Program-made: the position numbers and the translations under genes
Part shown: in pieces, positions 42,869 to 51,518 of the stretch
How the letters are laid out: the number at the start of each line of letters is the position of its first letter
How positions within the stretch are numbered: position 1 is the first letter of the stretch
Origin: Nocardioides furvisabuli
GTDB taxonomy: Bacteria; Actinomycetota; Actinomycetes; Propionibacteriales; Nocardioidaceae
Assembly: GCF_021083185.1 (NCBI RefSeq)
Contig: NZ_JAIGQB010000005.1
Coordinates: forward strand, 310,001-374,000
DNA: 64,000 nt
Direction: 5' to 3'
The notes under the pieces: generated by a model
The model's database searches: none
The model's input: only the letters and a program-made list of their open reading frames with translations
Told to the model about the DNA's origin: nothing

Positions 42869-44115
42869 GCGTGCTTCCCGAGCTCGATCTTGGCGATGAC
42901 GTTGCGGTGCACCTCGTCGGGCCCGTCGGCCAGGCGCAGGGTCCGCGCGCCGACCCACGCCGCGGCGAGGGGGAAGTCGTCGGACATGCCCGCGCCGCCG
43001 TGCAGCTGGATGGCCATGTCGATGACGTCGAGCGCCATGTTGGGCACCTCGACCTTGATCTCGCTGACCGCGGAGTAGGCCTCGCGGCTCATGCCCTGGT
43101 CGAGCAGCCACGCGGCGTGCATGACCAGCAGGCGGGAGCGGTTGATCGCGATGCGGGCGTCGGCGATGCGCTCGCGGTTGCCGCCGAGGTTGGCGATCGG
43201 CTTGCCGAAGGCGGTGCGCGACACCGCGCGGGCGCAGGCCAGCTCGAGGGCGCGCTCGGCGAGGCCGATGGCCCGCATGCAGTGGTGGACCCGGCCGGGA
43301 CCGAGGCGGCCCTGGGCGATCTCGAAGGCGCGCCCGGGGCCGAGCAGGACGTTGGAGACCGGCACGCGCACGTCGTCGAAGGAGACCTCGCCGTGGCCGA
43401 GCGGCTCGTCGTAGTAGCCCATCGTGGTGAGCATCCGCTCGACCTTCACGCCGGCGGCGTCGCGGGGGACCAGCACCATGGTGTGCCGGGAGTGACGGTC
43501 GGCGTCGGGGTCGGAGAGACCCATGAAGACGAAGACCTTGCAGTCTGGGTTGCCGACGCCGGTGGACCACCACTTGCGGCCGTTGATGACGACCTCGTCG
43601 CCCTCGACCGTCGCGGTGGCGGCCATGTTGGTGGCGTCGGAGGACGCCACCTCGGGCTCGGTCATGCAGAAGGCGCTGCGGATCTCCGCCCGCAGGAGCG
43701 GCTCGAGCCACTGCTCGCGCTGCGCGTCGGTGCCGTACTTGAGCAGCACCTCCATGTTGCCGGTGTCGGGGGCGTTGGAGTTGAAGACGATGGGCGCCAT
43801 GAACGATCGGCCCATCACCTCCGCCACCGCGGCGTAGTCGACGTTGGAGAGTCCCTCGCCGCCGTCGGTGCCGAACTCGGCGGCGTAGCGACCGGCGTGC
43901 GCGGCCGGCAGGAAGAGGTTCCACAGGCCCTGCGCGCGGGCCTTGGCCTGGAGCTCGGCGATGACCGGGTCGGGCGTCCAGCTGTCGCCGCCCGACTCGC
44001 GCAGCCGGGTGATGCGCCGGTGCGCCTCGGCCTCGATCGGCTCGATCTCGTCGCTGACGAAGGCGTGCACCCGGGCCCGCAGGTCCGCGGCGCGGGGGGA
44101 GAGGGAGAAGTCCAT
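42865..44115 (-). CDS. Acyl-CoA dehydrogenase of the ACAD10/ACAD11 type
   Basis: A 416-residue FAD-dependent acyl-CoA dehydrogenase fold. The ACAD10/11 signature GRLGPGRVHHCMR (about residues 266-278), the AIQLHGGAGMSDDFPLA segment and RLADGPDEVHRNVIAKIEL are clear. In ACAD10/11 this domain removes the phosphate from a 4-phosphoacyl-CoA to give an enoyl-CoA. It is first in an operon with SDR, kinase, phosphatase and SDR. GAAGG lies 9 bases before the ATG; the TetR palindrome begins 15 bases upstream. Confidence 0.9.
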   Translation of the reverse strand: MDFSLSPRAADLRARVHAFVSDEIEPIEAEAHRRITRLRESGGDSWTPDPVIAELQAKARAQGLWNLFLPAAHAGRYAAEFGTDGGEGLSNVDYAAVAEVMGRSFMAPIVFNSNAPDTGNMEVLLKYGTDAQREQWLEPLLRAEIRSAFCMTEPEVASSDATNMAATATVEGDEVVINGRKWWSTGVGNPDCKVFVFMGLSDPDADRHSRHTMVLVPRDAAGVKVERMLTTMGYYDEPLGHGEVSFDDVRVPVSNVLLGPGRAFEIAQGRLGPGRVHHCMRAIGLAERALELACARAVSRTAFGKPIANLGGNRERIADARIAINRSRLLVMHAAWLLDQGMSREAYSAVSEIKVEVPNMALDVIDMAIQLHGGAGMSDDFPLAAAWVGARTLRLADGPDEVHRNVIAKIELGKHA

Positions 44116-44129
44116 GACGTTGACCTTCG

Positions 44130-44158
44130 CACACTGTTGAGCAATGCTCAACAGTGTG
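44130..44158. promoter_or_regulatory. 29-bp TetR operator covering the tetR start codon
   Basis: Two perfect 13-bp arms (44130-44142 and 44146-44158) flank 3 bp. The arm is CACACTGTTGAGC. It fills the 28-bp gap between the dehydrogenase and tetR genes and includes the tetR ATG at 44144, so the bound regulator would block both divergent promoters. Confidence 0.8.
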
Positions 44159-44764
44159 TCCGAAGGTTCCGCAGCGCCCGCCACCCGGCCCGTACGCCGA
44201 CGGCTGAGCGCGCTCGACCGGCGCCGCCAGCTCGTGGGCATCGGGCTGGCCAAGATCGTCGAGACGCCCATCCAGGACCTCTCGATGGACGACGTCGCAG
44301 GGGAGGCGGGCATCTCGCGCGGGCTGCTCTTCCACTACTTCCCGACCAAGACCGACTTCTACCTCGCCTGCATATCCGCGGCCGGTCGGCGCATCCTGCG
44401 CAACACCGCCCCCGACGAGGCCCTGGCCGGGCCCGAGCAGGTGGAGCAGGCGACCCGCCTGATGATCGAGCAGATCGAACGGCGCCGTGACTTCTACCTC
44501 GCGCTCGTCCACGGGCACGGCGTGGCCGACCCGCGGGTGAGCGAGGTGATGGACTCCGTGCGCGAGGGCAGCACCGACCGGGTGGTGAAGGCGCTCGGCA
44601 TCGAGGAGCGCCAGCGTGCCGTCGTACGTGCGTGGTGGGCCTACACAGAGGACCGGGCGCTCACCTGGTCGGCAGTGCCGACCGGTGAACGCCCGGTCTC
44701 GTTGTCCCAGCTGGTCGCGGAGTGCGTCGCGGCGCTCCACGCCCTGCTGTCGATCAGGGTGTGA
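44144..44764 (+). CDS. TetR family regulator of the ACAD operon
   Basis: A 206-residue TetR protein with helix-turn-helix SMDDVAGEAGISRGLLFHYF and a helical ligand domain rich in aromatic residues. It is divergent from the acyl-CoA dehydrogenase operon and surely controls it through the overlapping palindrome. The ATG at 44144 lies in the palindrome centre; a GTG at 44156 is an alternative start. There is no ribosome binding site for either, pointing to leaderless translation. The inducer is probably an acyl-CoA of the pathway. Confidence 0.88.
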   Translation: MLNSVSEGSAAPATRPVRRRLSALDRRRQLVGIGLAKIVETPIQDLSMDDVAGEAGISRGLLFHYFPTKTDFYLACISAAGRRILRNTAPDEALAGPEQVEQATRLMIEQIERRRDFYLALVHGHGVADPRVSEVMDSVREGSTDRVVKALGIEERQRAVVRAWWAYTEDRALTWSAVPTGERPVSLSQLVAECVAALHALLSIRV

Positions 44765-44767
44765 GGC

Positions 44768-46381
44768 TCAGCGCTTGGTGACGCGACCCGTCACGGCGAA
44801 GCGGGCCCGGTCGTCGAGCGGACGGCCACCGCAGGCCAGCAGGGTGCGCTGGTTGCAGCGGTAGCGCGTGGACGCGTTGACCAAGGTCACCGACACCGCG
44901 GCCACCGACCGGTTGCTGAAGGCGACCTTGGTGTGGCCGTCGCCGCCGCGGTTGAGGCGGACCAGCTTGACCTTGCGCTTGCCGTTGGCGAGGTAGGTCA
45001 CGACCACGGCGGCGGGGGAGGTGCGCTTCGCCGGCCCGGCGACGCGCACGGCGAGCTTCCACTTCTTCGCCCCGAGGCCCTTGCCGGGGACGTAGACGTA
45101 GGACGCCGACGACAGGTGGTTGATCCGGGTGGCGAAGCGCTTCGCGCGCTTGTTGCGGCGCAGCGCCTTCGCACCGCGCACCTTGGGGGCGGGGTACTCC
45201 ACGCCCTCGGGGTAGTTCAGGGCGGGGATCAGGTTGCCGGCCGCGAACTTCGCGTAGACCTTGGTCAGCCCGCCCTTGCCGCGCAGGACGCGCTGCAGCG
45301 CCGGGATGGAGCTCTTGCCGCCGTCGGACTTCAGCGAGCCCGCCTGCTTCCAGGCCTTCTTGACCAGGCCGATGCCGTAGCGGTTGGTGAGGTACTCCCA
45401 GAACACCCAGTTGCCGTACTGGTAGGTCGAGGTGCGGCTGAAGGTGTCGAGCGGCACGTAGGGCGCATAGATCTGGCTGGTCGGGAAGTACTGGCGGTTG
45501 TCGTTGACCTGCGAGGCGATCCGCTCCTCCATCCAGGTGGCCGTCGACTCCATCATCCACGGGTCCTCGGCGTAGTCGTAGGCGAACTGGACGGCGTGGA
45601 AGAACTCGTGGCCGGCGGTGACCGCCAGGTTGTCGTTGGGGGTGCCGGACGGGAACTGCGCCGCCGCGTAGTCGTTGTCGAGCACGCAGTAGCCCGAGGC
45701 GGTGCGCTTCTTGACGCGGCGCTCGGGGGCGCAGAAGCCGTAGAGGCCGGTGCCGAGGTCCTTGAGGTAGACGTCGAAGAGCGCGTTGCCACCCTCGGCG
45801 CGGTCACCCAGCGGCGCGCGGTAGCCCAGGCCGTCGACGATCGTGGACCACACCGAGTCCATCGTCGCGAGGTTGTGCGCGGCCCACTCCGGCGACGGCG
45901 GCGCGTCGGCGCCGGTCGGCACGTAGTGGAGGCAGATACGGGTGTTGCACAGCGGTGCCGCCTCGGGGACGGTGTAGCCGAAGCCCTGGTTGTCGCCGGC
46001 ACCGTCGGTCGGCCGGGCGAGCAGCGCATCGGCGCCGCGCAGGTCCTCGCCCCGCAGCTGCGAGCGCTTCACGAACAGGTCACGCAGGGCGATGGTGGCG
46101 GACGGGTCGCGACGCGTCGCGTTGCCCGACAGCACCCGTCGCGCGGTCGCGAGGGTCTCGGGAGCCGTGGCGTCCGAGACCTCCGGCACCGCGCCGGGCG
46201 CGAGGCCGAGGCCGTTCTCCAGCGCCTTGTCGGCAGCCTTCTCGAGCGCCCTGGTCTGCTGCTGGACACCGGTGGTCGCCTTGCCGGCAGGCCTGTCCCC
46301 GTCGGCGGCGACGGCGGGGGCGGACAGCGCCGCGCCACCCACCAGTGCCATGGCCACAGCGGTCGTGACGATTCTGCGCAT
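44768..46381 (-). CDS. Secreted putative zinc metalloprotease, MXAN_6640 type
   Basis: A 537-residue exported protein with a signal peptide (residues 1-25), a region with paired Cys, and the zinc motif AGHEFFHAVQFAYD near residue 265, followed by ESTATWMEE, a pattern typical of MXAN_6640-family putative metalloproteases. The last 150 residues form a Lys/Arg-rich beta domain (KRKVKLVRLNRGGDGHTKVA). The ATG at 46381 has GAGGGG upstream; the Met at 46402 lacks one. Substrate unknown. Confidence 0.82.
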   Translation of the reverse strand: MRRIVTTAVAMALVGGAALSAPAVAADGDRPAGKATTGVQQQTRALEKAADKALENGLGLAPGAVPEVSDATAPETLATARRVLSGNATRRDPSATIALRDLFVKRSQLRGEDLRGADALLARPTDGAGDNQGFGYTVPEAAPLCNTRICLHYVPTGADAPPSPEWAAHNLATMDSVWSTIVDGLGYRAPLGDRAEGGNALFDVYLKDLGTGLYGFCAPERRVKKRTASGYCVLDNDYAAAQFPSGTPNDNLAVTAGHEFFHAVQFAYDYAEDPWMMESTATWMEERIASQVNDNRQYFPTSQIYAPYVPLDTFSRTSTYQYGNWVFWEYLTNRYGIGLVKKAWKQAGSLKSDGGKSSIPALQRVLRGKGGLTKVYAKFAAGNLIPALNYPEGVEYPAPKVRGAKALRRNKRAKRFATRINHLSSASYVYVPGKGLGAKKWKLAVRVAGPAKRTSPAAVVVTYLANGKRKVKLVRLNRGGDGHTKVAFSNRSVAAVSVTLVNASTRYRCNQRTLLACGGRPLDDRARFAVTGRVTKR

Positions 46382-46432
46382 GATTCCCCTCGTGGTTGTC
46401 ATCTGGTGGGCGAGCCTAACCGGCGCACCGCC

Positions 46433-46828
46433 TCAGAGGTCGGCGATGTGCTCGATGATCGCGGTGGTGGAGATGGCGGGCGTGCGCTCGAGGTAGACGA
46501 CCTCGCAGGCGTCGGAGAGCTCGTCGAACTTGCCGGCCCAGTCGTCGCCCATCACGAGCACGTCCGCGCCGTGCTCCACGATGTAGTCGCGCTTCTGCTC
46601 CAGGCTCTCCTCGACGAAGACCTCGTCGACCACCTTCAGCGCCCCGACGATCGCCAGCCGCTCCCGCTCGCTGAAGATCGGCGCACGGCCCTTCTTGCGC
46701 TCGTTGAGCGCATCGGCGGAGACGCCGACGACGAGCCGGTCCCCGAGCGCGGCAGCCCGCTCCAGCACCCGCAGGTGCCCGACATGGAACACGTCGAACG
46801 TTCCGAAGGTGATCACGGTGCGAGGCAT
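46433..46828 (-). CDS. Adenylyl/cytidylyltransferase family protein (TagD-like)
   Basis: A 131-residue nucleotidyltransferase. GTFDVFHVGHLRVLERA contains the HxGH motif and ERTPAISTTAIIEHI the ISTT-type motif, as in glycerol-3-phosphate cytidylyltransferase (129 residues). It would couple a phosphorylated sugar alcohol to CTP for envelope polymer synthesis. The ATG at 46828 is preferred on family length; one at 46837 also fits. CAGAAT lies 7 bases upstream. Confidence 0.88.
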   Translation of the reverse strand: MPRTVITFGTFDVFHVGHLRVLERAAALGDRLVVGVSADALNERKKGRAPIFSERERLAIVGALKVVDEVFVEESLEQKRDYIVEHGADVLVMGDDWAGKFDELSDACEVVYLERTPAISTTAIIEHIADL

Positions 46829-46865
46829 GCGCGGCATTCTGGCACGGTCGGGGAGGATGGTCCGC

Positions 46866-48152
46866 ATGCCCACCACGGCCGCACCGAGGCAACCCTCCCT
46901 CTCGCTCGTCACGCCGGATCCGGGCGCTGACGAGGCTCGCCGACGCGGTCTGCGCCAGATGCGTACGGTCGCGGTCGGGCTGCTGGTCCTCGCCGCCTGC
47001 GTGTACGTCGCGACGCTGGGCCGCGACGGGTTCTGGGGCTTCGTCAATGCCGGCGCCGAGGCGTCGATGGTCGGTGCGATCGCCGACTGGTTCGCGGTGA
47101 CGGCGCTCTTCAAGCACCCGCTCGGACTGCCGATCCCGCACACCGCGCTGGTCCCCCAGCGCAAGGACGAGCTGGGCAAGGGGCTCGAGGAGTTCGTGGG
47201 GGAGAACTTCCTGCAGGAGGACATCATCCGCGAGCGCGTCGCCGCCGCGACGATCTCGGCCCGCGTCGGCGAGTGGCTCGGTGAGGAGGCCCACGCCCGT
47301 CGCGTGGTCGACGAGGTCGCCGACGTCGCGGTCATCGCGCTGGGGAAGGTGCGCGACGACCATGTCGCCGACCTGGTGACGCAGGCGCTGGTGCCGCGCT
47401 TCCGTGAGGAGCCGATCTCGCCCCTGCTGGGCACCACGCTGATGGAGGTCCTGCGCGACGACCTGCACCACGGGCTGGTCGACCTCGCCGTGGACGAGCT
47501 GCACAGCTGGCTGGTCGACAACCCCGAGACGTTCACCCGGGTGCTCGAGGAACGTGCCCCGTGGTGGGCGCCGCCGAAGCTCAACGACGCGGTCACCTCA
47601 CGGCTGCACGTGCAGGCCCTCGCGTGGCTGGAGGACATCCGCGACGACCCGCACCACCGGGCTCGGGAGGCGCTGGACTCGATGCTCGGCCAGCTGGCCC
47701 ACGACCTGCTCAACGACACCGAGACCCAGCATCGCACCGAGGGCCTCAAGGAGCGCCTGCTCGACCACCCGCAGGTCGTCACGACCGCGATCTCGCTCTG
47801 GAAGGCGATGCGCTCGGCGCTGCTCGGCTCGATCCAGGACCCGCAGGGTGCGGTGCGGCGACGCCTGCTCGACGAGCTGAGCGCGTTCGCCGGGCGGCTC
47901 CGCGACGACGCCGCGCTGCGCGAGCGCCTCGACCGCACGGCGGCCGACCTGACGGTCTTCGCCGTCGAGCGCTACGGCGCCGAGCTCACGACCGTGATCA
48001 CCCACACCATCGAGCGGTGGGACGGCAAGGAGGCCGCGCGCCGCATCGAGCTGCACGTGGGTCGCGACCTGCAGTTCATCCGGATCAACGGCACGATCGT
48101 GGGCGGACTGGTGGGCGTCGTCATCCACGCCCTCAGCCTGGCTGTCCACTGA
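46866..48152 (+). CDS. DUF445 membrane-anchored protein
   Basis: A 428-residue DUF445 protein: an N-terminal transmembrane helix (about residues 33-55), the conserved FVNAGAEASMVGAIADWFAV and FKHPLGLPIPHTALVP block, a long helical middle and a C-terminal helix (GGLVGVVIHALSLAV). The function is unknown. GGGAGG lies 9 bases before the ATG at 46866, which decides this start over the ATG at 46857. Confidence 0.9.
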   Translation: MPTTAAPRQPSLSLVTPDPGADEARRRGLRQMRTVAVGLLVLAACVYVATLGRDGFWGFVNAGAEASMVGAIADWFAVTALFKHPLGLPIPHTALVPQRKDELGKGLEEFVGENFLQEDIIRERVAAATISARVGEWLGEEAHARRVVDEVADVAVIALGKVRDDHVADLVTQALVPRFREEPISPLLGTTLMEVLRDDLHHGLVDLAVDELHSWLVDNPETFTRVLEERAPWWAPPKLNDAVTSRLHVQALAWLEDIRDDPHHRAREALDSMLGQLAHDLLNDTETQHRTEGLKERLLDHPQVVTTAISLWKAMRSALLGSIQDPQGAVRRRLLDELSAFAGRLRDDAALRERLDRTAADLTVFAVERYGAELTTVITHTIERWDGKEAARRIELHVGRDLQFIRINGTIVGGLVGVVIHALSLAVH

Positions 48153-48177
48153 GCCGGCCGGACCTCGGCGGCAACCC

Positions 48178-49368
48178 TCAACGGCAGGGCTTCATCACGG
48201 GCATGACCCGCGAGCGGCCCTGCCAGGCGCGGGCGTACGCGTCGTCGAAGTGCGCGAGGTACTGCCCGTGCAGCCAGCGGTTGCCGACGATGCGCAGCAT
48301 CACCTCGTCGTTGTAGAGCAGGCCGCCGCACGTGGTGTTGGACGTGCCGGTCACGACCAGGTGCGTGGCCCGGCCGCGGAACTTCGCGTGCACCGCGAGC
48401 ATCTTGTCGTGCGTCAGCACCGTCCGCACCCGGGCGTCGGGGACGTCGCCGACCGCGAGCGGCTGCTCAAGCCAGTTCTCCACGGTGTCGCGCGAGGTGA
48501 CGATCCGGACCCGGCAGCCCGACCGCGACAGCCGCGCCAGCTGGTCGCGTACGTCGGCGCGCTGGATCACCGCGAACATCGCCGACACGTCCCGGGCCCT
48601 TCGCGTGCACGAGATGTCGCGCAGCGTGGAGAGCAGCAGGTCGTCGCGGTTGGGGTAGACGGCGGCGGTCGTGTCGCCGCTCCTCCACACCTTCTGCCGG
48701 TCCTTCCAGCGCACCCCGTCGACCTTGAGGCTCTGGGCCTGGAGGCGGGCGAAGTAGTCGACGCCGAACTGGTGCAGGCCGGGGTCGTCGATCTTGAGGA
48801 ACGAGTTGTACTGCCGGTACTGCCGGTCCTCGAGGTTGGCCGAGGACGTGATGAACGACTGCACCCCGCCGATGTCGGTCACGTAGAACTTCAGGTGCTG
48901 CACGTTCTGGCTGTCCGGGAAGGGGCCCTTGGCGCGCCAGGGCAGGCAGGCGCCGCGGCAGATCGTGACATTGGTCCGCGCCGGGTCCTGCTCCTCGAGC
49001 GTGCTGATCAGCCGGCGGCCCTGCTTGTTGAGCCGTAGGTCGTCGTCGCCGACCAGGAGCACCGTGGCGCCCCGTCGCTGCGCGGCGAGGATCGCGTCGG
49101 TGGGGGGCTTGATGTCCCAGCGGAACATGGCGATCCGGATCGTGTCGCCGGGGCCGGCGGTGTCGAAGAGCCGGGCCGGCCGGTCCAGCACGGTCGGGTC
49201 GTTGCGCCGGGAGGGCGGCGAGGTGAAGCACACCTCGATGCCGCCGCGTGCCTCGCACCCGCTCTTCCCGGGCCGCGCCGCCTCGCGGGCCTGGGTGGGC
49301 GCGCCGAGCGTGAGCAGGGGAGCCAGCAGGCCCAGGACCAGGACGGTGAGCAGGGTTCGTGTCCGCAC
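48178..49368 (-). CDS. Secreted phospholipase D-like protein
   Basis: A 396-residue exported protein: signal peptide in residues 1-30 (VRTRTLLTVLVLGLLAPLLT), then two PLD repeats. The HKD-type motifs appear as HLKFYVTD (near residue 180) and HAKFRGRATH (near 340). The second lacks the standard Asp spacing, so activity needs care. Four or more Cys suggest disulfides outside the cell. The GTG at 49368 follows GGGTGG. It is convergent with the DUF445 gene. Confidence 0.82.
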   Translation of the reverse strand: MRTRTLLTVLVLGLLAPLLTLGAPTQAREAARPGKSGCEARGGIEVCFTSPPSRRNDPTVLDRPARLFDTAGPGDTIRIAMFRWDIKPPTDAILAAQRRGATVLLVGDDDLRLNKQGRRLISTLEEQDPARTNVTICRGACLPWRAKGPFPDSQNVQHLKFYVTDIGGVQSFITSSANLEDRQYRQYNSFLKIDDPGLHQFGVDYFARLQAQSLKVDGVRWKDRQKVWRSGDTTAAVYPNRDDLLLSTLRDISCTRRARDVSAMFAVIQRADVRDQLARLSRSGCRVRIVTSRDTVENWLEQPLAVGDVPDARVRTVLTHDKMLAVHAKFRGRATHLVVTGTSNTTCGGLLYNDEVMLRIVGNRWLHGQYLAHFDDAYARAWQGRSRVMPVMKPCR

Positions 49369-49404
49369 GGTGGTCCACCCTAGGTGTACTGGTTGACTGG
49401 GCCC

Positions 49405-49665
49405 ATGCCTGACGACCACCGACCCGTACCGATCGACGTCCCGATCCGCGACGAGTCGATCCGGCTCGGCCAGTTCCTCAAGCTCGCCAACCTCGTCGAG
49501 ACCGGCGCGGAGGCCAAGCCGGTGATCGCCGACGGCGCCGTCCGGGTCAACGACGAGGTCGAGACGCGCCGGGGCCGCCAGCTGGCCCCCGGTGACGTGG
49601 TCACGCTGGGGCCGCTGGCTGCCCGGGTCGCCCACGGAGAGGTCGAGATCGACGTCCCCTGGTGA
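49405..49665 (+). CDS. RNA-binding S4 domain protein
   Basis: An 86-residue S4 protein: IRLGQFLKLANLVETGAEAK and VRVNDEVETRRGRQLAPGD are the RNA-binding core, as in the YaaA/YlmH-like small S4 proteins. It probably binds ribosomal RNA or tRNA. The ATG at 49405 is preferred; no clear ribosome binding site. It is convergent with the FKBP gene. Confidence 0.85.
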   Translation: MPDDHRPVPIDVPIRDESIRLGQFLKLANLVETGAEAKPVIADGAVRVNDEVETRRGRQLAPGDVVTLGPLAARVAHGEVEIDVPW

Positions 49666-49671
49666 CGCTCG

Positions 49672-50055
49672 CTAGCGGACCTCGAGCAGGTCCACCACGA
49701 AGATCAGCGTCTCACCGGGCTTGATCGCGCCGCCCGCGCCGCGGTCGCCGTAGCCGAGGTGCGGCGGGATGACGAGGCGACGACGGCCGCCGACCTTCAT
49801 GCCCTGCACGCCGGTGTCCCAGCCGGAGATGACCTGGCCGATGCCGAGGCGGAACTGCAGCGGGGTGCCGCGGTTGTAGGACGCGTCGAACTCCTCGCCC
49901 GTGGAATGGGCGACGCCGACGTAGTGGACCGAGACGGTCGATCCGGACGTGGCTTCGGGGCCCTCGCCCTCGACGAGGTCGGTGACCTCGAGGTCGGCGG
50001 GCACCTCGCCCATGTGCGGGTCGACGTCGGGCTTCTGGCTCACGGTGGTTCCCAT
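49672..50055 (-). CDS. FKBP-type peptidyl-prolyl isomerase
   Basis: A 127-residue cytoplasmic FKBP. VSVHYVGVAHSTGEEFDASY, QVISGWDTGVQGMKVGGRRR and IPPHLGYGDRGAGG carry the usual active-site residues. It speeds proline isomerisation during folding. The ATG at 50055 lacks a clear ribosome binding site; it follows the CBS gene by 13 bases. Confidence 0.92.
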   Translation of the reverse strand: MGTTVSQKPDVDPHMGEVPADLEVTDLVEGEGPEATSGSTVSVHYVGVAHSTGEEFDASYNRGTPLQFRLGIGQVISGWDTGVQGMKVGGRRRLVIPPHLGYGDRGAGGAIKPGETLIFVVDLLEVR

Positions 50056-50068
50056 CAGTAGTCGGGTG

Positions 50069-50500
50069 TCAGGTCTGGTGGACGTAGTGGTCGAGCTGGT
50101 CGCGCTCGAACTCGAGCTCGCCGATGCGGCTCTTGACCACGTCACCGATGGAGATGATGCCGGTCAGCCGCCCGTCGGCCACCACCGGGACGTGCCGGAT
50201 GCGGTGCTCGGTCATCGTCTGCATGAGGTCGGTGAGGCCGTCGGTGCCGGTGCAGGTGCGCACGTCCGCGGTCATGATGGTGCTCACCGGGGCGCCCAGG
50301 ACAGCGTCGTCGTCGTGCAGGCGGCGGACGACGTCACGCTCGCTGACGATGCCGGAGACGCGCTCGCCGTCGTCGCTCACCACGAGGGCGCCGACGTTGT
50401 GCTCGGCGAGCAGCGCGACCAGCTCGCGCACGGTGGCGTCGGGGCTGATGGTCACCACGGCCTGCTGCGCCTTGGCGTGGATGACGTCGTTGATCTTCAT
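50069..50500 (-). CDS. CBS domain-pair protein
   Basis: A 143-residue protein made of two CBS domains (residues 1-60 and 70-130) with the typical GIVSERDVVRRL and GIISIGDVVKSRI segments. CBS pairs bind adenosine nucleotides and sense energy state. It is free-standing, like hypoxic-response proteins in mycobacteria, but no such regulon can be shown here. The ATG at 50500 is chosen; GAGGTGCCCCG precedes it. Confidence 0.9.
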   Translation of the reverse strand: MKINDVIHAKAQQAVVTISPDATVRELVALLAEHNVGALVVSDDGERVSGIVSERDVVRRLHDDDAVLGAPVSTIMTADVRTCTGTDGLTDLMQTMTEHRIRHVPVVADGRLTGIISIGDVVKSRIGELEFERDQLDHYVHQT

Positions 50501-50580
50501 CGGGGCACCTCTCGTCCGGTCGTGCACGGTGACGGTGACCTCACCGTAGCCAAGCGCGGCCGTGGGCGACAGACCTCCTG

Positions 50581-51477
50581 TCAGTCCAGGACGGGCGGGG
50601 CCTGCCGGTCACGCAGGTTGCTCACCGAGCCGGGCCCGCGGCGCGGGACGTCGGGGTCGGAACCGTCGTCGCCCAGCGAGCCCAGGAAGGACAGTGCGGC
50701 GTCGTGGAGGTGGCCGTTGGAGGCCAGCGCGTTGCCGCCCCACGGGCCGTCGGTGCCGTCGAGGGAGGTGAACCGGCCGCCGGCCTCGCGCACGATGACG
50801 TCGAGCGCCGCCATGTCGTAGAGCTCGAGCTCGGGCTCGGCCGCGATGTCCACGGCGCCCTCGGCGAGGAGCATGTAGGACCAGAAGTCGCCGTAGGCAC
50901 GCGTGCGCCAGCAGCGTCGCGACAGCGACACGAAGTCGTCGAGCCGGTCGCGCTCGTCCCAGCCCCCCAGCGAGGAGTAGCTCAGCGAGGCGTCCTCGAG
51001 GCGGCGTACGTCGGAGACCTCGCACTTCGTCGCCTTGAGCAGGGACCGGCCCGTCCAGGCGCCGTTGCCGACCGAGGCCCACCACCGGCGCTGCAGCTGC
51101 GGTGCTGACACCACCCCGAGGACGACCTCGTCGTCGACCGCGAGCGCGATGAGCGTGGCCCAGACGGGGACTCCGCGCACGAAGTTCTTGGTGCCGTCGA
51201 TCGGGTCGACGATCCAGCGGCGCTGGCTGTGGCCGGTGCTGCCCTGCTCCTCCCCGACGACCGCGTCGCGCGAGCGCACCCGCGACAGGGTGCGGCGGAT
51301 GCCTTCCTCGACGGCCTTGTCGGCGTCGGTGACCGGCGTGAGGTCCGGCTTGCTCATGACGTGCAGGTCGAGCGACTTGAAGCGCGCCTGGGTGATGGAG
51401 TCCGCGTCGTCGGCGAGGACGTGCGCCAGGCGCAGGTCGTCGGTGTGGTCGTGTGAGCCGGGGCCGGTGATGGGCAT
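50581..51477 (-). CDS. hisN: Inositol-monophosphatase family, histidinol-phosphatase HisN-like
   Basis: A 298-residue metal-dependent phosphatase: VVGEEQGSTGH, the catalytic WIVDPIDGTKNFVRG and LYDMAALDVIVREAGG are intact. It is closest to HisN (histidinol-phosphate phosphatase) in actinobacteria, near rsgA and aroA as here. The last 40 residues are a Pro/Asp-rich tail. TAGCCT lies 6 bases before the ATG at 51477, so the mRNA is probably leaderless. Confidence 0.85.
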   Translation of the reverse strand: MPITGPGSHDHTDDLRLAHVLADDADSITQARFKSLDLHVMSKPDLTPVTDADKAVEEGIRRTLSRVRSRDAVVGEEQGSTGHSQRRWIVDPIDGTKNFVRGVPVWATLIALAVDDEVVLGVVSAPQLQRRWWASVGNGAWTGRSLLKATKCEVSDVRRLEDASLSYSSLGGWDERDRLDDFVSLSRRCWRTRAYGDFWSYMLLAEGAVDIAAEPELELYDMAALDVIVREAGGRFTSLDGTDGPWGGNALASNGHLHDAALSFLGSLGDDGSDPDVPRRGPGSVSNLRDRQAPPVLD

Positions 51478-51483
51478 GTCCAC

Positions 51484-51489
51484 AGGCTA
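51484..51489 (-). promoter_or_regulatory. -10 box of hisN (leaderless)
   Basis: On the minus strand TAGCCT is followed by 6 bases and the hisN ATG. The matching box for the divergent gene is at 51507-51512, 17 bp away. Confidence 0.45.
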
Positions 51490-51506
51490 TTCCCAGCATC
51501 GGGTCC

Positions 51507-51512
51507 TACCCT
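51507..51512 (+). promoter_or_regulatory. -10 box of the DUF2231 gene (leaderless)
   Basis: TACCCT lies 6 bases before the ATG at 51519 with no ribosome binding site between. Confidence 0.45.
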
Positions 51513-51518
51513 GCACGG

